NCBI GenBank assembly: GCA_002403905.1
Contig: DHIR01000109.1
Location: forward strand, 6,564 to 12,161
DNA length: 5,598 nucleotides
Source: Mucilaginibacter sp. UBA4741
GTDB taxonomy: Bacteria > Bacteroidota > Bacteroidia > Sphingobacteriales > Sphingobacteriaceae
Direction of reading: 5' to 3'
The translations under genes and the position numbers were made by a program. The notes below the pieces were generated by a model. The model was given only the letters and a program-made list of their open reading frames with translations, made no database searches and was not told the origin of the DNA. Positions 1 through 5,598 of the stretch are shown here, piece by piece. Positions within the stretch are counted from its first letter, which is position 1. Each line of letters begins with the position of its first letter.

Positions 1-4
1 GTAG

Positions 5-163
5 AGACAGGGTTTATATAGTGTAAACAACGCTACTTACTACGTTCAGCTGGATAAAGGTACAAAACCGGTTATTCGTAATTCGGCAAAGGGTAAGGAA
101 ATGCTTCTCCCTATTAAAAATACCGATAAAGGGACATCTGTTCAATATTCACTGATCTGGTAA
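5..163 (+). CDS. 3' end of an unidentified protein (partial)
   Basis: This is the C-terminal tail of a gene that enters from the left edge. Its frame is open from base 5 to a TAA at 161-163 and encodes about 52 residues ending in QYSLIW. The tail alternates hydrophobic and polar residues (for example TYYVQLDKGTKPVI), which suggests a terminal beta-sandwich or accessory domain of an exported protein, but I do not recognise the family. The only in-frame ATG (101) would leave about 20 residues, so this is not a small free-standing gene. Bases 2-4 are an in-frame TAG. I suspect the first ~10 bases are not true upstream sequence (see findings), so the tail probably continued upstream in the genome. 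It ends 16 bases before the copper protein with no terminator between, which suggests co-transcription. Seen: open frame, stop, spacing. Inferred: partial gene and operon. Confidence 0.55.
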   Translation, partial: RQGLYSVNNATYYVQLDKGTKPVIRNSAKGKEMLLPIKNTDKGTSVQYSLIW

Positions 164-179
164 TTTAAAATACATTAAG

Positions 180-2282
180 ATGAAAGCTATTTTTAAAAAT
201 ATATTAATTACTTGTTCTGTTACAGCAATGTTGGGCAATAGTGCCGCATTTGCACAAAACAGGGCAGCAAAATCCGCGCTTGGCGAAAAAGATTTCTATA
301 GGATTGTAACGGTACCCGTTCCCGAAGGCGTTGAGCTGGAAGTTGGCGGGTTGGCGCTTATGCCTAATGGCGATATGGGGGTTTCAACCCGCAGGGGCGA
401 TGTGTACATTATACAAAACCCTTATCAGCTTAATGGTAGCCTGCCTTTCTACAAAAAGTTTGCTACAGGTATGCACGAGCTATTGGGCCTTGCTTATACT
501 AAAGGAAATTTTTACTGCGTACAACGTGGCGAGCTAACCAAATTGATAGACAAAAATGGGGATGGTAAGGCTGATATTTACGAAACTGTATATGCCTGGC
601 AATTATCCGGCAACTATCACGAATACTCATACGGACCAGTAGTAATGCCTAACGGTAATCTTATGGTAAATCTTAATGTGGCTTTTGGTGATGAATGGTG
701 GCGGGGTAAAAGTTTGGTGCCATGGAGAGCCTGGAGTTTAGAAATAACCCCTGATGGCACTATGAGCCCTTACGCGACAGGTTTCCGCTCGCCTTGTGGA
801 CAGGGAGTGATAGATGGTAAATATTTTTACTCTGAAAACCAGGGCGACTGGATAGGCTCAGGTTATATTATGCAATTAGACAGGGGAGACTTTGCCCTGC
901 ATCCAGCTGGTTTAAACTGGGCGGCTGATCCTGCATCGCCGGTAAAAGTTCGTGTAAGTGATATTTACTCTCGTGTTAACCCGCGTTTTAATGATCCGGA
1001 AGGAAAGATCGAGGATAGGGACCCAAAACGTCCATTCAAAACGTTAGCAGAGGTATCAGCTGAAGTTAAGGGTATGAAAGCACCTTCTGTTTGGCTGCCG
1101 CATGGTGTATTGGGTAATTCAACATCAGGAATGATACAAATACCAAAAGATGATTCGTTTGGACCCTTTGCCGGCCAGGTATTAGTTGGCGACCAGGCGC
1201 AGAGCCGTATAAACCGTGTGTTTTTAGAGCAGGTTAAGGGCCAGTACCAGGGAGCCGCGTTTGCTTTCCGTGAAGGTTTTGAATCAGGCGTATTAAGATT
1301 AGCCTGGGGCGCCGATAACTCTTTATTTGTTGGTCAAACCAGCCGTGGTTGGGGATCGACCGGTCAAAAAATATTTGGATTACAACGTTTAGTTTGGGCC
1401 AAAAAAACGCCGTTCGAAATGAAAGCCGTAAGGGCAATGCCTGATGGTTTTGAAATTGAGTTTACCAAGCCTGTAGACAAAAAAGCGGCTTCTGATCCTG
1501 ATGCTTATACTATTACCGGTTTTACTTATAAATATCATCCGGTATATGGCAGCGCTACTGTTCGCGAAAAAACAAGTATAGTAAATGCCGCTATTGTATC
1601 CGAAGATGGATTAAGAGTACGTTTAGTTGCTGATAGCCTGCGTGAAAAATATATCCACGAAATTAAGGTTGACAGTAAAGTAGTATCGGCAGATAGCAGC
1701 TTTACTTTATTGCACCCGGTAGCTTATTATACATTAAACAACATTCCTGAGGGCGCTAAATTAAACGTGCCTAAACGTAAGCCAAAAATGGAGCATGATA
1801 TGGCCGGCATGAAAATGGATATGGGCATGCAGGCACCATCTACCGCTAAAGCAACGACAGTAAATGGTATCGCACTTAAAAAGAACCAAACTGTTAAACC
1901 AGCTACATGGACAACTATAGATCAGACAGTTACGCTGGGTACAAAACCTGGTTTAAAGTATGATAAAACAGATATTACAGTTAAAGCAGGTACTAAAATT
2001 AAATGGGTATTTACCAATAACGATGATATGCCGCATAACTGCGTAATTGTACCGCAGGGACAAGCTATCGCAGTAGGTGAGTTGGGAATGAAATTGGGCT
2101 TAGAAAGCGTTAAACTAAGCTATATTCCAAGTACGCCTAAACTGTTATTTAACACTACGCTTGTTGGGCCTGGCTCAGCACAAACTATTTATTTTGTGGC
2201 TCCTAAGCCGGGCAAGTACACTTACGTTTGTACAGCGCCTGGTCACTTTTATGTGATGCAGGGTATATTAACGGTTGAGTAG
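180..2282 (+). CDS. Secreted PQQ-dehydrogenase-like beta-propeller protein with C-terminal azurin/auracyanin-type blue-copper domain
   Basis: A complete 700-residue exported protein. Residues 1-25 form a Sec signal peptide (basic start, hydrophobic core, AFA|Q cleavage). Residues ~30-405 resemble the six-bladed propellers of soluble PQQ sugar dehydrogenases and the 'membrane-bound dehydrogenase' propellers of Planctomycetes/Verrucomicrobia: a GFRSPCG motif at 202-207 (family GxRNPxG), H147 in YHEYSYGP, H308 in WLPHGVLGNSTSG, and a calcium-type loop D124-N126-D128-D132-E135. Residues ~410-525 form a beta-rich domain ending in AYYTLNNIP. Residues 537-550 are a Met/His-rich linker. Residues ~575-700 are a cupredoxin with complete type-1 copper ligands: H619 (PHN), C684, H689 and M693 in CTAPGHFYVM, spaced as in azurin. 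There is no CXXCH haem site. The likely role is periplasmic or surface oxidation of a sugar or alcohol with electrons leaving through copper; this is inferred, and the substrate and PQQ use are unknown. The ATG is chosen for the signal peptide; no clear Shine-Dalgarno precedes it, as is normal in Bacteroidota. It could instead be a non-catalytic binding propeller. Confidence 0.88.
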   Translation: MKAIFKNILITCSVTAMLGNSAAFAQNRAAKSALGEKDFYRIVTVPVPEGVELEVGGLALMPNGDMGVSTRRGDVYIIQNPYQLNGSLPFYKKFATGMHELLGLAYTKGNFYCVQRGELTKLIDKNGDGKADIYETVYAWQLSGNYHEYSYGPVVMPNGNLMVNLNVAFGDEWWRGKSLVPWRAWSLEITPDGTMSPYATGFRSPCGQGVIDGKYFYSENQGDWIGSGYIMQLDRGDFALHPAGLNWAADPASPVKVRVSDIYSRVNPRFNDPEGKIEDRDPKRPFKTLAEVSAEVKGMKAPSVWLPHGVLGNSTSGMIQIPKDDSFGPFAGQVLVGDQAQSRINRVFLEQVKGQYQGAAFAFREGFESGVLRLAWGADNSLFVGQTSRGWGSTGQKIFGLQRLVWAKKTPFEMKAVRAMPDGFEIEFTKPVDKKAASDPDAYTITGFTYKYHPVYGSATVREKTSIVNAAIVSEDGLRVRLVADSLREKYIHEIKVDSKVVSADSSFTLLHPVAYYTLNNIPEGAKLNVPKRKPKMEHDMAGMKMDMGMQAPSTAKATTVNGIALKKNQTVKPATWTTIDQTVTLGTKPGLKYDKTDITVKAGTKIKWVFTNNDDMPHNCVIVPQGQAIAVGELGMKLGLESVKLSYIPSTPKLLFNTTLVGPGSAQTIYFVAPKPGKYTYVCTAPGHFYVMQGILTVE

Positions 2283-2297
2283 TTAGCGTTAACTACT
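2278..2297 (+). repeat. 8-bp inverted repeat (hairpin) spanning the stop codon
   Basis: AGTAGTTA (2278-2285) and TAACTACT (2290-2297) are perfect complements around a GCGT loop. The hairpin covers the TAG stop of the copper protein and lies 6 bases before the terminator stem. It has no T-tract of its own, so it may be a 3'-end stabilising stem or chance. The pairing is seen directly; any function is a guess. Confidence 0.4.
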
Positions 2298-2303
2298 TAC
2301 CTT

Positions 2304-2360
2304 AAATGGTAATAATGATAGAACAAATTAAACTATCATTATTACCATTTTTTGTTTGTT
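2304..2360 (+). terminator. Rho-independent terminator after the copper-protein gene
   Basis: An 18-base arm (2304-2321) is perfectly complementary to 2333-2350 around an 11-base A-rich loop (2322-2332). The 3' arm runs straight into a T-rich tract (2348-2353, all T, then GTTTGTT). The stem is AT-rich but uninterrupted, which fits intrinsic terminators of low-GC Bacteroidota. It lies 21 bases after the stop codon and ends the first transcription unit. Because the T-tract is on the right side only, termination of rightward transcription is the natural reading. Confidence 0.88.
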
Positions 2361-2382
2361 GGTATCTATTTCATTACACTGA

Positions 2383-2412
2383 TTTGCTTTAGCGTTTAAT
2401 TGGTTAATTTAG
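2383..2412 (+). promoter_or_regulatory. Candidate Bacteroidota-type promoter for the hydrolase/FG-GAP unit
   Basis: TTTG at 2383-2386 could serve as the -33 element. TAATTTAG at 2405-2412 matches the Bacteroidota -7 consensus TAnnTTTG with one mismatch. The spacer is 18 bases, slightly short of the usual 19-21. Transcription would start near 2417-2420, leaving a leader of only ~10-15 bases before the ATG at 2431. The location, just after a strong terminator and just before the next gene, is where a promoter is needed, but the motif is weak in AT-rich DNA. No operator repeat or riboswitch-like structure is visible in 2361-2430. Confidence 0.3.
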
Positions 2413-2430
2413 TTTATCAATAAAACCCTG

Positions 2431-4632
2431 ATGATATCCTTAAAAATAAAAACACTGCCAATTGTTGGAGCGCTTTTACTTGCCTGTTTGTTTTGCCCGT
2501 TTATTTCAAAGGGCCAGGATAAAACAAATGACTTTACGTTTAAGCATTCTACTCCTGAGGCTGAGGGAATGTCGCCCACTAAATTAGAAGCATATAAAAA
2601 AAGCTTATTATCAAAAGGGACAAAGAAATTACTCATTATCAGGAATGATAAAATAATATGTGAGGCATTTGCAAAGGGTTGGAGCGATTCTGTCGCTCAA
2701 AGCGGTACAGCATCGTTGGCTAAAGCGTTAATTAGCGGTATGTCATTAAACGCGGCCATAGCTGATGGTTATATTAATTCCGATGCACCGGCTTGTTTAT
2801 ATATCCCTGCCTGGAAGAAGTCTGATATTAAATCAAAAATCACTATCCGCCAATTAGATACCCATACATCGGGTTTGGAAGATTCTGAAGGAACCGATGA
2901 GCAGATGGAGAAACTCGTTGCGCAAAAGAAAGACAGGCACATGGATCTTCCCGGCTGGAAAGGCCAGTTTTGGCGAAAACAGCCTGATCCATTTACATTA
3001 TCTCGCGATAGCGCGAAGGTTCTGTTTAAACCCGGTACAGGATCAGAATATAGCAATCCTGGTATTGCCATGTTAAATTATGCGGTTACAAGAAGTTTGC
3101 AAAACTCACCTTATAAAGATATAGCTAGCTATTTAGATCAGCGTGTATTTAACCGTATCGGTATAAAAAAAGGGACGTACTCTATGGGTTATAAAACATC
3201 CTATAAGGTTGATGGATTAAATATAATCCCGGGTTGGGGTGGCGCTACTTTTACCGCAGATGGTGTAGCAAGGATAGGCAGGCTGATACAAAAAAAAGGC
3301 AACTGGCAGGGCGAGCAGATAATAGATTCGACCGTTGTAAAACAAGCATTAACTGTTGCTGGCACAACCAACTCCATACGTACAGATGTATTGAGTATTG
3401 CAGATCGTTCAGATAAATCGGGACAAGATCCTGCGCCGGTAGCGGTATTAGGATGGTTTACTAATAGCAATGGTTCTTTTAAATCGCTCCCGCGTGATGC
3501 ATTTTGGGGCGCAGGTGCCGGCGAGCAATTATTGCTGGTTATACCAAGCCTGAATATTATAGTTGTACGCATGGGCGAGACCATGAACAAAAGCACCACC
3601 GGCGATAGCTATTGGAAATTTATTGAGGACAATGTTTTTAGCCCGGTTGTTGAGGCTATTGAAGCAGCACCTTATCCAAAAAGTGATCTTATAACGGCTG
3701 CAACATTTGCACCTGCAAACGAAGTGATCCGAATGGCAGAGGGCGGCGACCTATGGCCGTCAACCTGGGGCGATGATGGTTTAATGTATACTGCTTATGG
3801 TGATGGTAATGGATTTAAACCACAGACGGAAATAAAATTGAGTTCGGGATTGGCGGTTGTATCGGGTAATCCGCCAAATTTAAAAGGTGTAAATATCAGA
3901 TCGGCATCAGGTGAGCGCGTAGGGCAAGGCCCCGCCGGCGAAAAAGCCAGCGGCATGATAATGGTTGAAGGTAAATTATACATGTGGATGCGAAATACGA
4001 ATAATGCTCGTTTAGCTTGCTCTGCGGATCATGGTAAAACCTGGGCCTGGGCCGATTGGAAATTGGATACCAGTTTTGGCTGTCCAAATTTTGTTAACTA
4101 CGGCCAAAACAATGCCGGTGCAAAGGATGATTATGTTTATATTTATTCTGTAGATGATGCCAGCACTTATAAATATGCGGATCAAATGGTAATGACCCGT
4201 GTAAATAAAAAACATATCATGGATTGGGAAGGTTATCAGTTTTTTGTAGGTTATGATAAAGCCGGTAAGACGCTATGGTCTGAAGATATCCGCAGGAGAA
4301 AACCTATCTACGTTAATCCCGCTAAAACTTATCGCTCAGGAATGACCTATGATGCCGCATTGAAACGATATTTATGGTGCCAGATTTTACCATTATATGG
4401 AAACAAAGAGGAGCAAGGGCCGCGATTTAAAGGCGGGCTAGGGATATTTGAATCTGCAAATCCATGGGGCCCATGGAAAACGGTGTTTTATAATCGGGAA
4501 TGGGATATGGGACCCGGTGAATCGGGTAGCCTGCCGACTAATTGGATGAGTAAGGATGGCAAAACGCTTTATTATTTATTCTCAGGCAATGATTCTTTTT
4601 CTGTAAGGAAACTGGTGCTTCAAACAAAATAG
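2431..4632 (+). CDS. Exported serine hydrolase (beta-lactamase/esterase family) fused to a DUF4185-like Asp-box propeller domain
   Basis: A complete 733-residue protein. Residues 1-28 look like a Sec signal peptide (long Leu/Ala-rich core, SKG|QD cleavage). C19 in LLLAC is a poor lipobox, so a lipoprotein is less likely. Residues ~35-405 are a serine hydrolase of the COG1680/NylB-like class: S95-L-A-K98 (SxxK nucleophile and base), a THTSG segment at 144-148, Y207-S-N209 (YxN), and WGAGAGEQ at 359-366 in place of the KTG/HxG box. Residues ~430-733 match the DUF4185-like pattern: LWPSTWGDDG (441-450), a canonical Asp box S531-D533-G535-T537-W538, NPWGPW (677-682), and GPGESGS (694-700) before a WMSKDGKTLYYLFSG stretch. 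Such C-termini are predicted five-bladed propellers related to glycosidase folds. The N-terminal domain probably cleaves an ester or amide outside the cytoplasm and the propeller may bind or cleave glycan; this is inferred. 'Beta-lactamase' is a fold name here and does not imply antibiotic resistance. It is the first gene of a unit with the FG-GAP gene. Confidence 0.87.
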   Translation: MISLKIKTLPIVGALLLACLFCPFISKGQDKTNDFTFKHSTPEAEGMSPTKLEAYKKSLLSKGTKKLLIIRNDKIICEAFAKGWSDSVAQSGTASLAKALISGMSLNAAIADGYINSDAPACLYIPAWKKSDIKSKITIRQLDTHTSGLEDSEGTDEQMEKLVAQKKDRHMDLPGWKGQFWRKQPDPFTLSRDSAKVLFKPGTGSEYSNPGIAMLNYAVTRSLQNSPYKDIASYLDQRVFNRIGIKKGTYSMGYKTSYKVDGLNIIPGWGGATFTADGVARIGRLIQKKGNWQGEQIIDSTVVKQALTVAGTTNSIRTDVLSIADRSDKSGQDPAPVAVLGWFTNSNGSFKSLPRDAFWGAGAGEQLLLVIPSLNIIVVRMGETMNKSTTGDSYWKFIEDNVFSPVVEAIEAAPYPKSDLITAATFAPANEVIRMAEGGDLWPSTWGDDGLMYTAYGDGNGFKPQTEIKLSSGLAVVSGNPPNLKGVNIRSASGERVGQGPAGEKASGMIMVEGKLYMWMRNTNNARLACSADHGKTWAWADWKLDTSFGCPNFVNYGQNNAGAKDDYVYIYSVDDASTYKYADQMVMTRVNKKHIMDWEGYQFFVGYDKAGKTLWSEDIRRRKPIYVNPAKTYRSGMTYDAALKRYLWCQILPLYGNKEEQGPRFKGGLGIFESANPWGPWKTVFYNREWDMGPGESGSLPTNWMSKDGKTLYYLFSGNDSFSVRKLVLQTK

Positions 4633-4637
4633 ATCGG

Positions 4638-5598
4638 ATGAAAAAACGCTGTATAATATTATTCTGCGGTATGATAAATTGTGCGGTATATGCACAGCAG
4701 GTTAAATGGCAGCATTTATCAACCACTACCAATGATATCCCTTTGCCGTGGAATAGTACCGAACAAACAGGCGCGTTAATTGGCGATTTGAATAACGATG
4801 GGCTGAATGATATTATACTAACCTGCCGCAAAAAGGCTCCTGCTGTTGTTTGGTACCAGCGTACGGCTAAAGGCTGGATGCGGCATATAATTGATTCGGC
4901 AATGCTTACCGTTGAGGCAGGGGGCGTCATTTACGATATAGACCATGACGGCGACCCCGACCTTGTTTTTGGCGGCGATTATCAAAGCAACGAAGTTTGG
5001 TGGTGGGAAAATCCTTATCCTAATATCAATCAAACCTGGAAACGGCATATCATCAAAGATGACGGTAAATCTCAGCATCACGATCAGGCTATCGGTAAAT
5101 TTGAGCATACAGACAAGGCCCAGCTTGTTTTCTGGAACCAACAGGCAAAGACACTTTTCCTGGCTGAAATACCTGATGATCCAAAGCAATCGCCGTGGAA
5201 ATACAAGGCTATTTACGTGGCTAATACTAATGATGAAAAACATGGATCGTACGTAGAAGGGGTTACCAAAGGAGATGTTGACGGCGATGGTTATGAAGAT
5301 ATTATTGCCGGGAACAATTGGTTTAAATATGATGTAACAACTAATAGTTTTAAGGCCATCCGCTATGCAGATGCAGCAGGGCGTGTTGCTGTAGGTAAAT
5401 TTAAATCGGGCAAGACCTTACAGATCGTAGTATCGCCTGGCGATGGGGAAGGTGTTGCTAAATGGTATGAATGTGTGGGCAATCCTGAAAACCCTGCTGA
5501 TTGGGTAGGGCATGATTTGATAGGCCGTAAATTGGTACATGGGCATAGCTTACAAGTGGCCGATATTAATGGTGATGGCAACCTGGATATTTTTGTAG
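4638..5598 (+). CDS. Secreted FG-GAP/VCBS-repeat calcium-binding protein (5' part, runs off the window)
   Basis: The first 320 codons of a gene that leaves the right edge without a stop; the final TAG letters are out of frame. Residues 1-19 are a Sec signal peptide (MKKR start, hydrophobic core, VYA|QQ cleavage). The rest is an FG-GAP/VCBS-type propeller with four D-x-[DN]-x-D-G-x-x-D calcium loops: D50-N52-D54-D58, D100-D102-D104-D108, D213-D215-D217-D221 and D309-N311-D313-D317. Loops are followed by aliphatic strands (DIIL, DLVF, DIIA, DIFV). Tryptophan-rich strands (WWWENP at 121-126) are frequent in this family. Such proteins are extracellular, usually bind ligands or carbohydrates, and have no established reaction; any C-terminal catalytic domain would lie beyond the edge. 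The ATG at 4638 is chosen for the signal peptide; the next in-frame ATG (codon 12) would destroy it. The 5-base gap from the upstream stop implies co-transcription and perhaps translational coupling with the serine hydrolase. Confidence 0.85.
   Translation, partial: MKKRCIILFCGMINCAVYAQQVKWQHLSTTTNDIPLPWNSTEQTGALIGDLNNDGLNDIILTCRKKAPAVVWYQRTAKGWMRHIIDSAMLTVEAGGVIYDIDHDGDPDLVFGGDYQSNEVWWWENPYPNINQTWKRHIIKDDGKSQHHDQAIGKFEHTDKAQLVFWNQQAKTLFLAEIPDDPKQSPWKYKAIYVANTNDEKHGSYVEGVTKGDVDGDGYEDIIAGNNWFKYDVTTNSFKAIRYADAAGRVAVGKFKSGKTLQIVVSPGDGEGVAKWYECVGNPENPADWVGHDLIGRKLVHGHSLQVADINGDGNLDIFV

Noticed and set aside
1788..1829. Met-rich run as a low-complexity repeat or assembly error
   Set aside because: The codons are in frame, the underlying DNA is not a simple repeat, and the position between two folded domains makes a natural linker.
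2283..2430. Small RNA or small ORF in the 148-base intergenic gap
   Set aside because: The gap is explained by the terminator and a short leader. No ORF with a plausible start and no further stable structure is visible.
2409..2636. - strand open frame covering the start of the hydrolase and its leader
   Set aside because: It is the complement of the signal-peptide region, has no motif, and its would-be 3' end lies in the AT-rich leader without a terminator.
3201..3599. 132-codon - strand open frame inside the serine hydrolase
   Set aside because: It lies wholly opposite a conserved domain containing the WGAGAGEQ box; its translation has no recognisable motif.
2431..3650. True antibiotic-resistance beta-lactamase
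   Set aside because: It has SxxK and YxN but no KTG box, is fused to a DUF4185-like domain, and matches the esterase/NylB-like class better.
4818..5243. Open frames on the - strand and in another + frame (4945-5256) over the FG-GAP gene
   Set aside because: They overlap a frame with a signal peptide and four regular calcium loops, and their translations show no domain, signal or composition of a real protein.
5596..5598. TAG at the last three bases as the stop of the FG-GAP gene
   Set aside because: The gene's codons start at multiples of three, so the last full codon is GTA at 5595-5597 and the final G begins the next. The frame is still open and the gene is partial.

Overview
The window looks like a moderately AT-rich chromosomal stretch or contig from a Bacteroidota bacterium, most plausibly Sphingobacteriaceae (Mucilaginibacter/Pedobacter-like). 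The lineage is inferred from family resemblance, the absence of clear Shine-Dalgarno sequences, and three exported proteins whose predicted signal-peptide cleavage leaves an N-terminal glutamine. All recognisable genes lie on the + strand.

Layout: (1) 5-163, the last ~52 codons of an unidentified protein. The first ~10 bases look like an assembly or read artefact, because they put a stop codon in frame. (2) 180-2282, a complete 700-residue secreted protein with a six-bladed-propeller, PQQ-sugar-dehydrogenase-like domain, a beta-rich domain, a Met/His-rich linker and a C-terminal azurin/auracyanin-type blue-copper domain with all four copper ligands. (3) 2278-2360, a small hairpin over the stop codon followed by a strong rho-independent terminator with a perfect 18-bp stem. 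(4) 2361-2430, leader DNA with a weak Bacteroidota-type promoter candidate. (5) 2431-4632, a complete 733-residue exported protein that fuses a serine beta-lactamase/esterase-type hydrolase to a DUF4185-like, Asp-box-containing propeller domain. (6) 4638-5598, starting 5 bases later, the first 320 codons of a secreted FG-GAP/VCBS calcium-binding repeat protein that runs off the right edge.

The terminator splits the window into two transcription units: the unidentified gene plus the copper protein, and the hydrolase plus the FG-GAP protein. All three long proteins are predicted to be exported and propeller-like, of types common in loci for degrading extracellular or plant-derived material. No transporter, SusC/D pair, regulator or classical glycoside hydrolase is visible, so no substrate can be named. 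I see no CRISPR array, tRNA, rRNA, insertion sequence or integrase. The most interesting items are the two domain fusions: a dehydrogenase-like propeller with a built-in cupredoxin, and a serine hydrolase with a DUF4185-like domain.
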